A DNA stretch of 64,000 nt, from positions 10,394-74,393 of the forward strand of contig NZVD01000071.1 in the NCBI GenBank assembly GCA_002701385.1, in the 5' to 3' direction. This stretch comes from Rhodopirellula sp. GTDB taxonomy: Bacteria; Planctomycetota; Planctomycetia; Pirellulales; Pirellulaceae. Shown one piece after another: positions 16,851 to 26,013 of the stretch. Numbering within the stretch: the stretch's first letter is position 1; the number at the start of each line of letters is the position of its first letter. The notes under the pieces are model-generated. The model saw only the letters and a program-made list of their open reading frames with translations, did not search any database and was not told where the DNA came from. The translations under genes were made by a program, and so were the position numbers.

Positions 16851-16908
16851 TAGACCGTCATTCGAAAGATTGATTGCATACAAATTTCCCCCCTTTTTGG
16901 ACCGTCTC

Positions 16909-17955
16909 ATGAATTCAATTCGGCAAGCCTCCTTTCTTATGCTCTTGCTTACACTCAACCTCGTACCGTCGGGCTGTTGGGCTCAAGCCCCGGAAGTACA
17001 GTTCCGAGGAAGGAAAGAAACTACTTCGGACGTATTCCTACTTCCTTACTTTTTAGGTAATGGAGAGACAGGAATTTATTTTGCGTACAGTCATGATGGA
17101 TTGAAATTTCGCTGGCTCGCCGACCGTGAAGTAATCCTGCCGGCGCCGGATTGGGGAAACGAAAGCTTAACGCGTGATCCTTCGGTTTTGTATCACGACG
17201 GCAGATTTCATATGATTTGGACGACCAGCTGGAATTCCCGCACGATTGGTTACGCTTCTTCAAAAAACCTGCGTGATTGGTCCACACCTCGACGGATTGA
17301 AATCTGGGGAAACCGTCAGGATATAAAGAACACCTGGGCTCCGGAACTTCATTGGAACCCCGAGCAAAAGAGATTTTTGATTCTTTGGAGTTCCACATCA
17401 CTCGAAGAATTAAACGATGGCGACGGCAGTGAAGACCCACATGGATATGATCATCGAAGTTACTTCAGCATGACTCGAGATTTCAAAAAATTCACCAAGC
17501 CCGAACTCCTCTATAGCCCACAGGACCCCGAATACAGTGTGATAGACCCATTTATTGCACATGATGACCGAGGGACGGATTCTAAGAAAGATGATCGCTG
17601 GGTGATGGTGATTAAGCATGAGCTAGGAGAAGCACAGGGAGGGAAAAACCTACGCCTGACCTTCTCCAAAAATATGCTGGGCCCTTATCAGCCAAAATTA
17701 GGCCCTCCCATCGTTGGTGCGGGTACCTCGATTGTGAATCAAATGGGAGAGGGACCGACCTTGTTTCGTCACGAAGGTAAGTGGCATCTCTATTGGGACG
17801 CTCCAGGTAGCGAATTCTCGTATTGTCTGGCTACCAGCAAAGATTTGGTGCATTGGGAGAATCGATCAGCCGAGCTGGAATTGCCTGTCAAGCAGATGCG
17901 GCATGGCACGGTGTTACGCGCACCGCTCCTGGCGATCCCCAGTCTTATTCCCTAA
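16909..17955 (+). CDS. Secreted glycoside-hydrolase family 43-like beta-propeller protein
   Basis: From the ATG at 16909 the protein is 348 aa, beginning with a signal peptide (hydrophobic 9-20, likely cleaved after CWAQA). The frame is open upstream to a GTG at 16807, but that start would bury the signal peptide. The body has GH43-type blades: TRDPSVLYHDGRFHMIW (Asp90), NTWAPELHW (Glu146), VIDPFIAHDD (Asp213) and GEGPTLFRHEGKWHLYW (Glu281). In GH43/GH117-like enzymes the corresponding Asp, Asp and Glu act as base, pKa modulator and acid, which points to hydrolysis of a plant or algal polysaccharide. The exact substrate cannot be read. It is divergent from secA and followed 82 bp later by a PhnP-like gene. 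Confidence 0.82.
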   Translation: MNSIRQASFLMLLLTLNLVPSGCWAQAPEVQFRGRKETTSDVFLLPYFLGNGETGIYFAYSHDGLKFRWLADREVILPAPDWGNESLTRDPSVLYHDGRFHMIWTTSWNSRTIGYASSKNLRDWSTPRRIEIWGNRQDIKNTWAPELHWNPEQKRFLILWSSTSLEELNDGDGSEDPHGYDHRSYFSMTRDFKKFTKPELLYSPQDPEYSVIDPFIAHDDRGTDSKKDDRWVMVIKHELGEAQGGKNLRLTFSKNMLGPYQPKLGPPIVGAGTSIVNQMGEGPTLFRHEGKWHLYWDAPGSEFSYCLATSKDLVHWENRSAELELPVKQMRHGTVLRAPLLAIPSLIP

Positions 17956-17980
17956 GCTCCTGAAATAGATTGTTATTCAC

Positions 17981-17986
17981 TATAAT
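17981..17986 (+). promoter_or_regulatory. -10 box upstream of the PhnP-like gene
   Basis: A perfect TATAAT lies 51 bp before the TTG start at 18038, in the short gap after the GH43-like gene. The -35 region is poor (TCCTGA at 17958-17963), so the assignment is weak. Confidence 0.3.
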
Positions 17987-18037
17987 AGCGTCATCATTTA
18001 TCACGAATGAAAGTAAACAGTTTACAAGGTCATTGCG

Positions 18038-18844
18038 TTGCCAAAGACAGCCGTTACAACGGACATTCAAGGGAAACTAATCCTCTTAGGAACAGGCACA
18101 AGCGTTGGTGTTCCTTCCATCGGGTGCGGATGCTATGTCTGTACGAGTGACAATCCCAAGAACAATCGCACACGCTGTTCAGTTGTGATGGGGCTGGAGC
18201 AGGGCAATCTGTTAGTCGACACAGGTCCCGATTTACGGCACCAGCTTTTGCGAGAAAAAATCGGGTTGATTCATGCAGTCCTTTATACTCATGAACACGC
18301 TGACCATATTTTTGGCATGGATGACCTACGACTGTTTCAATTCTACCTTGGCCATAGTGTTCCAATTTTTTGTGAAGCTCGGGTCGAGCAACGTTTGCGT
18401 CAGTCCTTTGATTATGCCTTTACAAAGCGTGAGCAAACCCACCGAGGTTCGATCCCTCAGTTGTCCATGAATGAGATTACGACTGAGCCATTTCAGGTAT
18501 TAGATACCGAAGTCGTGCCGATTCGCTTGCATCACGGTCCGCGTTTTAAGGTGCTTGGTTTTCGCGTTGGAAATATTGCGTATTGCACAGACACCAACGA
18601 GATTCCCCCAGAGAGCCTGCCCTTGCTTGAAGGACTCGACTGCCTCATCCTGGATGCTCTGCGCAGGAAACCACATGCGACTCACTTTGGACTCGATGAA
18701 GCAATTGCAGTTGCTCATCAAATAGCAGCCAAGCGAACTGTGTTTACACACATTTCACATGATCTTGAGCACGAGCAAACGAACGCCGGATTACCAGACT
18801 CGATGGAACTTGGTTATGACGGGATGCAAATCGCGCTAAGCTAG
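18038..18844 (+). CDS. PhnP-like metallo-beta-lactamase-fold phosphodiesterase
   Basis: A 268-aa MBL-fold hydrolase with the intact metal motif THEHADH (84-90: His85, His87, Asp89, His90). It also has the PhnP-type cysteine cluster GCGCYVC (29-35) near the N-terminus, which in E. coli PhnP binds a structural zinc. PhnP is a cyclic ribose phosphodiesterase of the C-P lyase pathway, but homologues without phosphonate genes around them are common in PVC bacteria and act on other phosphodiesters; none of the phn genes is seen here. The start is a TTG at 18038, preceded by AAGG about 10 bases upstream, and begins two strands before LGTGTSVGVPSIGCG. Its last four bases overlap the convergent prc gene. 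Confidence 0.85.
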   Translation: MPKTAVTTDIQGKLILLGTGTSVGVPSIGCGCYVCTSDNPKNNRTRCSVVMGLEQGNLLVDTGPDLRHQLLREKIGLIHAVLYTHEHADHIFGMDDLRLFQFYLGHSVPIFCEARVEQRLRQSFDYAFTKREQTHRGSIPQLSMNEITTEPFQVLDTEVVPIRLHHGPRFKVLGFRVGNIAYCTDTNEIPPESLPLLEGLDCLILDALRRKPHATHFGLDEAIAVAHQIAAKRTVFTHISHDLEHEQTNAGLPDSMELGYDGMQIALS

Positions 18845-20877
18845 TTCGTCTGGTCTTTGATATATTCGCCGGTAATGGTCAGTACTTCCCTGTTGTAGAA
18901 AGTATCCGGGAAGACTTCTGCTTCGCCATTCGCGCGTTTTTCAAGATTGTCCTGAGCTTCTTCTTGAGCCGAGTTTTCATCTCGTTTTGCAAAGAATACT
19001 TCTTCGACAAGTGAAACCCGTTTTTCTTTCTGTTGTTTCTTATACTCATCAATTTGAGTTAGGAGCTTTTGAAAGTCTTCAGATTTCTCGATGCGTTGTT
19101 CCGAAGCAGCTTTTAGTTTTGCAATGATTTCCTCATCGCGGGCGCCCAGATGTTCCTGCACTTGATCATCCACTTTGTCGAAGGGAACTGGATAATCAAG
19201 ATCTGATTCGGAGACCTTCAGGTGATCGGTGATGGAGGGCAGTATGATATCAGAGTAGACACCACGCTGTTGAGTACTTGCTCCGCCAGGACGATAGAAC
19301 TGTTGGGTTGTAATCTTTAGGGCTCCCAGGTTGGGTGGGTTATTGATGCTAAAGAATTGGGCCCCCAATTCCAGGAAGTTTTGGACGGTACCTTTACCGT
19401 GTGTGGTCGAGTCTCCGACAACGATGCCACGGCCGTGATCGACAATCGCGCCCGCAAAGATTTCACTAGCACTCGCACTGAATTTGCTGCAGAGTACGAC
19501 TAGTGGACCGTCATAACTGGTTCCCTTATTGCGATCGTCATATTGCTGCACTCGACCGGAAGGATCTTTCACCTGAACGACCGTACCCAGATCGATAAAT
19601 AAACCAGTCAAATCGATGGCTTCCGTCAAACTACCACCGCCGTTGGTGGAAAGGTCCATGATCATTCCATCAATGCCTTCCTCGTTGAATTCGTCAATGA
19701 TACGACGACAGTCACGTGTTGTACTGCGATAGTCTTTGACACCTTTCCGGGCGGCATCCATATCCATATAGAACGAAGGTAAGTTGATCACGCCGATCCG
19801 AAGTGTTTTCTTCGTGCCCGGCAGATTATGCTCGATGATTTCTCCTCGAGCTTCGCTGTCCTTCAATTCGATCTTAGCTCGTTTAATTGTTAGGACTTTC
19901 GTCTCCTGACTTTTCTCCGGAATGATTCCTAGGCGGACAGTTGAGCCTGGTTTTCCTCGAATCAATGAAACAACATCGTTAAGTTTCATATCGATGACTT
20001 CCTGCATTTCGCCTTCCGTATCCTGTCCGACACTGACAATGCGGTCACCTGTTTTGAGCTCTCCCTGCTTATCGGCTGCACCACCAGGAATGATGCGAGT
20101 GACTTTGGTGTATCCGTCTTCGAGGGTTAACTGCGCCCCGATACCATCGAGATTTAACCGCATCTGGATTTCGAAGTTTTCAGAGCTCGTTGGCGACATG
20201 TAAGTCGTATGTGGATCATAACTGGTTGTCACGGAAGTCAGGAAAATTTCGAGCAAGTCGTCGCTCTTGGTTTGCTCCATTTGTTTTAGCTGACTACTGT
20301 ATCGCCGGTGGAGTCGTTCCCGAGCATCCTCACCTTCCGTTTTATCTCCTTTGAGAACCAGGAAGTTGTACTTAATTCGCTTACGCCAGCGTTCGGTTAA
20401 CTCTTCCCGAGTTTTAGCAAATTCAAGATTGTCCCAGTCAGTATTGATGTACTCCTCTACCGTAAAATCATGCTTAGCGTCGATGAGGTGATGGACAACA
20501 GTGATGCTCTCTTCCATACGGCTCATGTATTTTAAAAACACATCATGCGCGAATTGAAGTTCGCCACTTTTCAGCATGTCATCAATCTCAGTCTTCTTCG
20601 ATTCAAAAGCATCCACATCCTCTTGGAGGAAGTAAAGCTTCATTGGATCAAGGCGATCGATAAATGTTGCTAAGGACCGTTCTGAAATCTCATCGTCTAA
20701 CTCATGACGAGTGAGATGTTGTGACGATACAATGCCGCGAACCATTAAGGCAATTTGCCGGTTTTTCGTGCTTGGTTCCCCAATTTCCGCACCCACGAGA
20801 AATGGAAGCGTGACTCCAAAAAGAAGTAATACGGAAACAGTTCGTAGGATGTTTTTGCGTGTATTAACCAGGGGCAT
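18841..20877 (-). CDS. prc: Carboxy-terminal (tail-specific) processing protease
   Basis: A 678-aa periplasmic S41 protease, close in length to E. coli Prc (682). A signal peptide (about 11-30) is followed by an N-terminal helical domain, a PDZ domain (about 245-335) and the catalytic core. Nucleophile Ser469 sits in FSASASEIF and the general-base Lys495 in HGKGTVQ, with a 26-residue spacing close to Prc. NGGGSLTEA (412-420) is the usual loop next to the active site. The C-terminal coiled, charged segment (about 590-650) matches the Prc-type tail. Such proteases trim or degrade envelope proteins and peptidoglycan hydrolases from the C-terminus. The ATG is at 20877; the leader contains a weak TTGATG-N19-CATAAT pair. 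Confidence 0.93.
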   Translation of the reverse strand: MPLVNTRKNILRTVSVLLLFGVTLPFLVGAEIGEPSTKNRQIALMVRGIVSSQHLTRHELDDEISERSLATFIDRLDPMKLYFLQEDVDAFESKKTEIDDMLKSGELQFAHDVFLKYMSRMEESITVVHHLIDAKHDFTVEEYINTDWDNLEFAKTREELTERWRKRIKYNFLVLKGDKTEGEDARERLHRRYSSQLKQMEQTKSDDLLEIFLTSVTTSYDPHTTYMSPTSSENFEIQMRLNLDGIGAQLTLEDGYTKVTRIIPGGAADKQGELKTGDRIVSVGQDTEGEMQEVIDMKLNDVVSLIRGKPGSTVRLGIIPEKSQETKVLTIKRAKIELKDSEARGEIIEHNLPGTKKTLRIGVINLPSFYMDMDAARKGVKDYRSTTRDCRRIIDEFNEEGIDGMIMDLSTNGGGSLTEAIDLTGLFIDLGTVVQVKDPSGRVQQYDDRNKGTSYDGPLVVLCSKFSASASEIFAGAIVDHGRGIVVGDSTTHGKGTVQNFLELGAQFFSINNPPNLGALKITTQQFYRPGGASTQQRGVYSDIILPSITDHLKVSESDLDYPVPFDKVDDQVQEHLGARDEEIIAKLKAASEQRIEKSEDFQKLLTQIDEYKKQQKEKRVSLVEEVFFAKRDENSAQEEAQDNLEKRANGEAEVFPDTFYNREVLTITGEYIKDQTN

Positions 20878-21175
20878 AGAAAAATCCAGTAAATGTGATA
20901 AATGAATTATGTCGAGTCACCAAGATTTCACATCAAGTGCCGACTGGACCGAAAAAATGGAAGCCGGTTTTAAGCAAAAAATTGATCACCAAAAGAATGT
21001 TAATGCGTTGATGTGACTTAGACAAGTCGAATCAGCCGCCAATCAACAGTCAGTGAATCGGATTCACCAAAAATCACAGAGGTCTAAATCATGGAGTTGT
21101 TTACTTCCCGATTTTAAGCCTTTTTCGAGTGCATGTGTTTGTCCCCAAGAGTATTCGGGTAATTTCTTAGTTTAC
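20878..21175. other. Intergenic region between YheT-like gene and prc
   Basis: Just under 300 bp. Apart from a weak minus-strand promoter candidate for prc (-35 at 20932-20937, -10 CATAAT at 20907-20912, spacing 19) I see no gene, terminator or repeat. Confidence 0.4.
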
Positions 21176-22138
21176 TTAGTCACTTTCGAGCCATGAGATA
21201 ATTTGATCATCCAGCCAACGGCGGCCCTTGCTGGCCAGATAACCCATATGCCCCCCATGCGGTGTCCGAAATAAGTTTGTCGTTTCCGAAAGCTGAACGT
21301 TATCAAATATTTCAGCAGGAACTACCGGATCATCATCTGCAATCATTATCTTTGTTGGCACGGAAATACGATGCAGGTTCGCTTTGCTGCTGCTTCGCTG
21401 ATAATAGTCATTGGCATCCTGGAATCCATTCAAGGGAGCTGTGAATCGGTCGTCGAATTCAAATAACGATTTTGGAAATGGTGTCAACTGAGACCACTTG
21501 CAGTCGGGATGGTGCTTTAGTCGTTGAGCAATGTCTTTTTTAAGAGAACGAATAAACTGATAATCATAGAATCCCCAATACTTCTTTTTTATCTGGTGAC
21601 TGGCATAGGCCAAATCGATTGGTGGGCAAATGGCAATCGCTTGTTCGATGCTGATACTTGGAGTCTCTTCTGATTCGCTTAGCAGCTTAAGAAGAATATT
21701 TCCGCTGAGCGAATACGCAACAACGCGTATGGAACTGGAATGAGTAAATTCCTGAATCCACCGAATTGTCCGCGCCAAATCATCACTCGCTCCGGCGTGT
21801 GCAGTTCGTTTAGCCACAGGAATGCCCAGCCCGCAACCGCGCATATCCATTCGAAATACTCTCTGGTTATTTTGACGAAGACGTTTTGCCAGTCGTGTCA
21901 GGTACGACGATGCATGAGAACCACCCAATCCATGCACTAAGAGAGTGGGGAGATCCGGTGCAGGGGAGGCAGGAGAGTCATCATAGACGAAAAGTGAGTC
22001 ACCATCGGGAAGCTCAATTTTATGTTGCACCGTCTCTGGTAACGATTTTGTGCCACCGAATAGGGCAGCTAAAATCGTCTGACGATGACGACAACTCAGA
22101 AATCTCCTTGGCTTGAAATCCAGATAAGTAACAGCCAT
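21176..22138 (-). CDS. YheT-family alpha/beta-hydrolase
   Basis: A 320-aa hydrolase similar to YheT and the ABHD1/3 group. LLVHGLGGS (66-74) is the oxyanion loop, MDMRGCG (97-103) is a typical YheT segment and GGHMGYL near the C-terminus carries the catalytic His. The nucleophile elbow, normally G-x-S-x-G (often GYSLGGN), here reads A141-Y-S143-L-S145-GN, so both glycines are replaced. This may be tolerated, but it is unusual and could reduce activity. The ATG at 22138 lies 2 bp after the stop of the 5-oxoprolinase gene (22141), so the two are translated from one message. The substrate is unknown; YheT relatives act on esters or lipids. Confidence 0.85.
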   Translation of the reverse strand: MAVTYLDFKPRRFLSCRHRQTILAALFGGTKSLPETVQHKIELPDGDSLFVYDDSPASPAPDLPTLLVHGLGGSHASSYLTRLAKRLRQNNQRVFRMDMRGCGLGIPVAKRTAHAGASDDLARTIRWIQEFTHSSSIRVVAYSLSGNILLKLLSESEETPSISIEQAIAICPPIDLAYASHQIKKKYWGFYDYQFIRSLKKDIAQRLKHHPDCKWSQLTPFPKSLFEFDDRFTAPLNGFQDANDYYQRSSSKANLHRISVPTKIMIADDDPVVPAEIFDNVQLSETTNLFRTPHGGHMGYLASKGRRWLDDQIISWLESD

Positions 22139-22140
22139 AG

Positions 22141-25100
22141 TTATGGTTTCCCCCAGCCCCCTCCCCCCGGTGTTTCGAGGGTAAGTTGGTCGCCCGGCAT
22201 AACCGATAGTTGCTGTCGATTACTAAGTGTCTGTTGTCTACCGTCAGATTGAGTGAGTAAGTTGAGCCCCGGTTTTCCTGGTAAGCCACCTTGAATACCG
22301 GGTGGAGCATTTGAATGGCGGCGTTGAGTTAGCAGTGAGACAGTGACGGACTTTAGAAATGTCATCTTGCGGATAATGCCATTTCCGCCGTGTTTTATGC
22401 CTCGTCCACCAGATCCCGAACGAATAGAGAATTGATCCAGTCTTACCGGATACCTTTGCTCGAGGATTTCTGGGTCGGTGATTCGTGTGTTAGTCATATG
22501 AGTGTGTACGGCATCGGCGCCATGAGCCAAAGCTGTCGCGCCAGCTCCGCCACAAATAGTTTCGTAGTACCCAAACGTCTCATCTCCAAACAACAGGTTG
22601 TTCATGGTGCCCTGACTGGCGGCCGATAACTGCAAAGCGCCGATTAGGACATCGACTATCCGTTGGGAGGTTTCTACGTTGCCACCGACAAGGGCCGGTG
22701 AATCTGAAGCTGTTGGCCCCGCGTTTGGATTGAGCAAGCAAGGCGGCAAAACGAGTGTAATCGGATCCAATACTCCCTGATTCAAAGGGATCGGCTGGTT
22801 TATCAGCAATCGTAATACGTAGATGACTGCCGCCGTCACGATCGCTCGGTTGGCATTAAGGTTGTTTGGGAGTACATCAGATGTTCCGGTAAAGTCGATC
22901 GTCGCAGTGTCTCCTTCGATGGTCACTGTCACGCACAATTTTGCTTCATACGGTTCCGTAAAATGTTCATCTAAAACGTCTTCGTATTGGTAGACACCGT
23001 CGGGCAAGTCCCGGATTGTTTGACGAGTTCTAGCCGCAGCTGCCTGCTGAATTAGATCCATATATCGTAAGACATTGTTTTCACCACGCCGTTGAATCAT
23101 CCTCTGCAGATCATCAGCGCCCTGTCGATTGGCTGCAATCTGAGCATTAATATCGGCAATGTTGGCATCGATGCTACGGGAGGGATAGGCGCTGTTTCCG
23201 AGCAAAGCTCTCAGAGGCATTTCTTCCGATTTTCCAGCGTTGACTATTTTCTGGGAACGGATCAACACTCCTTCCTCTGCCAGTGATTTGGAAAACGGAG
23301 GCATCGAACCCGGCGTAATTCCTCCCAGTTCGGAATGATGAGCTCGGCTGGCCGTAAAAAAGAGCCGCTCATGCTTTGAATTGAAGACAGGCGTGATAAC
23401 CGTGATATCAGGTAAATGGGATCCACCGCGATAAGGATCGTTAGTAATGAAGACATCGCCCGGTTGTATTTGATGATGGTCTTCAATCACTGCGCGAACA
23501 GCTTCACCCATAGCACCCAGATGGACAGGGATGTGAGGCGCATTGACTACCAAACCGCCCGAGGCTGTAAAGATCGCACAACTAAAGTCCAGACGCTCCT
23601 TGACGTTGACACTGCTCGAGGTGTTTTGAAGTGTTAACCCCATCTGGTCTGCAATCGATGCAAATTGATTGTTGTAGATTTCCAGTAAGGCAGGGTCGGA
23701 GTTGGTCGTATTTCTGACTTCTTGAGGGTCGCTAGCGTCACGGGATTTGTTCAAAACAATCGTACCGCCTGGAAGCACTTCGGCCGTCCAGTCGGAATCA
23801 ATGACTGTGGTGGAAACCGCTTCGGTAATGATGGCAGGTCCTGAGATCAGATCCCCAGACTGCAAAGTACGTCTGGAATAAACTCTGGCGTCGTGGAATT
23901 TCCCCTGATAGTAAATGCTCGCTGGCTCTGTTGTCGGCTTGTCGCCCAGTGGTGGGTTCTCCATTGAGGTCTCTGGAGGGTTCGTTTGGCCAGTGGCTTC
24001 GAGTCGGAGTGTAACGAGCTCAAGCTCTGTATCGGAGGTGAATCCGTAGCGACGTTGGTGAGCTGATTGAAAACGATGCTGTAAACCATCCGCATCGACC
24101 GACCAGATCAACTCGTTGGAAACTCCGGCGATCAATTCAACCGTCAGCGTTGCATCGATACCTTGCGGGCGTACTTCGGCAAGCACCCTTACGTGAATGT
24201 TCTGATGCTCTATTCCCTCGTTAAGAACCAGATCGATTAGAGTATCACTCGCTTTCTTGAAAGGGGATTGAAGGTCATCGAGTACTGATTGGGTAAGTGG
24301 TTTATAGACTCCGAAGTTTGTCTGCCGGGATATGTTTGCGTGACCGATGCCATAGGCCGACAAAATTCCAGCGTCAGGGTGATTGAGGATTTTGGTCATG
24401 CCGAGGAGTTGAGCTACCTGACAGACATGTTGCGATGCTGCGCCTCCGAAATTGACCAAAGTATACTCCGCTGGGTTATATCCTTTAGCTACGCTGATGT
24501 TGTTGACGGCCTGGGCCATGTTGTGATTGGCGATTGTGAGGAATGCTTCCGCCAGGTCATGGAGTTGGTATTCGTGGCCGGTTGCTTCATGGATCTCGGT
24601 AATGAGGGCCTCGAGCCGTGCAATCGCCGCGTCGGGATATAAGGGAATGGAAAACTGTTGCGGCAAGATTCTACCGAGAATTAAGTTGAGGTCCGTGACG
24701 GTGAGTGGCCCTTGTTGTCCATAACAGGCTGGCCCGGGATGGCTACCAGCACTTTGAGGTCCCACTGTGAGCTTCACTCCATCGAAGCTGCAAATCGATC
24801 CTCCGCCTGCCGCGACGGTTTCGATTGCGAGCATCGGAGTCACGATTCGGACTCCGGCTTTTTGCGTTTCGTATTCGTATTCAAATTGCCCGTCATAACG
24901 AGAGACGTCTGTACTCGTCCCTCCCATATCGAATCCGATGGCTTTTTGGAATCCAGCTTGTTCGGCGACGTGTGAAAACCCGACGACTCCGCCAGCCGGC
25001 CCAGACAAGATGGAGTCCTTTCCGGAAAACAAGTCTGCCGGAATCAATCCGCCTGACGAGGTCATAAATCGAATTGAAGAATCTGGATGGAGTTGTTGTC

Positions 25101-26007
25101 TAATGTCGTTGAGGTAGTCGGTGAGAACTGGGTTGAGGTAGCTATTCAGGACAGTTGTGTCGGCTCGTGACACGAGCTTAATGAGAGGTGATACTTCCGA
25201 GGAAATACTGACGTCTTTAAATCCCAGTTCATTCGCCAGTGTTTTTAATGCCTGTTCATGAATGTCATTGGTGTAGGAATTCATCAGGCAGATGGCAATG
25301 GACTGGATTCCTGTTTGTCGGGCTTGTTGGAAAGCTTCTCTGGCCAAAGGAATTTGTAGTGGTTCGAGAACTTCTCCGTTCGTATCAATGCGTTCCTGAA
25401 CTTCGAAGGTTGATTCAAACAGTGGGTGGGGCTTTTGGATATTTAAGGTGAAGAGATCTGGGCGATCTTGATTTCCGATGTGAAGAATATCTCCAAATCC
25501 CGCCGTAGTCACAAACAATGTTCGCGCACCGGTACGTGTTAACAGCGCATTGGTGCCGCGCGTTGTGCCAAGTCGTAAACTTACCGGTGGTAAGGAGTCG
25601 GTTAACGGAACTCCAAGCAAATAATGAATGGCGATCAGAGGAGCTTCCAGTGGCGTATGAATTTCATAGCGTAGCTCGGTGGTTGCATACTCGGCCGGGA
25701 TCTCGAATCCCGATTCCAGTTGTATGGATCCTTCTCGACTCTCCGCAATCGTTGACTCAAAGATTAACTGCCCATCGCAGTCCAACACGCGTAATTGGGC
25801 TCCGTTCCAGAATGCTGGAGGATCCTGCTGACGTCGATGGTCATACAGGACATTACCTTCAACGTGTTCTATTAACCCGGGCGTAATGGCCGAGCTAAGA
25901 AGTTTATGTCGCTGTAGAGATTCGCTCTTTTGGTTCGGAGGACAAGCGATACAGTCGGTAAATGTCCCGCCGACATCAATCCAGAATTGCCACAGCTGGT
26001 TTTTCAA
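22141..26007 (-). CDS. Fused 5-oxoprolinase (hydantoinase A + B)
   Basis: A 1288-aa fusion. The N-terminal half (about 1-730) is hydantoinase A-like: ATPase motif DVGGTFTD (11-18), a second phosphate motif GFDMGGTSTDV and GPAGGVVG. The C-terminal half (about 750-1288) is hydantoinase B-like: DVFITNDPYRGGSHLPD, GGNVETSQR and a glycine-rich end (ETPGGGGWG). This arrangement is as in eukaryotic OPLAH and some bacterial OplA, which open 5-oxoproline to glutamate at the cost of ATP; in most bacteria the two halves are separate genes. The start is a TTG at 26007, because no ATG precedes the first ATPase strand. It lies 6 bp after the PQQ-propeller gene and 2 bp before the YheT-like gene. Confidence 0.92.
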   Translation of the reverse strand: MKNQLWQFWIDVGGTFTDCIACPPNQKSESLQRHKLLSSAITPGLIEHVEGNVLYDHRRQQDPPAFWNGAQLRVLDCDGQLIFESTIAESREGSIQLESGFEIPAEYATTELRYEIHTPLEAPLIAIHYLLGVPLTDSLPPVSLRLGTTRGTNALLTRTGARTLFVTTAGFGDILHIGNQDRPDLFTLNIQKPHPLFESTFEVQERIDTNGEVLEPLQIPLAREAFQQARQTGIQSIAICLMNSYTNDIHEQALKTLANELGFKDVSISSEVSPLIKLVSRADTTVLNSYLNPVLTDYLNDIRQQLHPDSSIRFMTSSGGLIPADLFSGKDSILSGPAGGVVGFSHVAEQAGFQKAIGFDMGGTSTDVSRYDGQFEYEYETQKAGVRIVTPMLAIETVAAGGGSICSFDGVKLTVGPQSAGSHPGPACYGQQGPLTVTDLNLILGRILPQQFSIPLYPDAAIARLEALITEIHEATGHEYQLHDLAEAFLTIANHNMAQAVNNISVAKGYNPAEYTLVNFGGAASQHVCQVAQLLGMTKILNHPDAGILSAYGIGHANISRQTNFGVYKPLTQSVLDDLQSPFKKASDTLIDLVLNEGIEHQNIHVRVLAEVRPQGIDATLTVELIAGVSNELIWSVDADGLQHRFQSAHQRRYGFTSDTELELVTLRLEATGQTNPPETSMENPPLGDKPTTEPASIYYQGKFHDARVYSRRTLQSGDLISGPAIITEAVSTTVIDSDWTAEVLPGGTIVLNKSRDASDPQEVRNTTNSDPALLEIYNNQFASIADQMGLTLQNTSSSVNVKERLDFSCAIFTASGGLVVNAPHIPVHLGAMGEAVRAVIEDHHQIQPGDVFITNDPYRGGSHLPDITVITPVFNSKHERLFFTASRAHHSELGGITPGSMPPFSKSLAEEGVLIRSQKIVNAGKSEEMPLRALLGNSAYPSRSIDANIADINAQIAANRQGADDLQRMIQRRGENNVLRYMDLIQQAAAARTRQTIRDLPDGVYQYEDVLDEHFTEPYEAKLCVTVTIEGDTATIDFTGTSDVLPNNLNANRAIVTAAVIYVLRLLINQPIPLNQGVLDPITLVLPPCLLNPNAGPTASDSPALVGGNVETSQRIVDVLIGALQLSAASQGTMNNLLFGDETFGYYETICGGAGATALAHGADAVHTHMTNTRITDPEILEQRYPVRLDQFSIRSGSGGRGIKHGGNGIIRKMTFLKSVTVSLLTQRRHSNAPPGIQGGLPGKPGLNLLTQSDGRQQTLSNRQQLSVMPGDQLTLETPGGGGWGKP

Positions 26008-26013
26008 GAGACG

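Larger units (their letters stand above)
16507..16908. other. Divergent intergenic region between secA and the GH43-like gene
   Basis: About 400 bp. It holds a small TCCCC/GGGGA hairpin (16622-16638), a CATAA/TTATG inverted repeat (16653-16666), a perfect tandem 11-mer (16661-16682) and a -10 box for the GH43-like gene (16845-16850). A 47-codon ORF (16710-16853) has no ribosome binding site and was rejected. Confidence 0.6.

Noticed and set aside
16710-16853. 47-codon ORF upstream of the GH43-like gene
   Set aside because: It has a slightly hydrophobic start but no ribosome binding site, and it overlaps the likely promoter at 16845.
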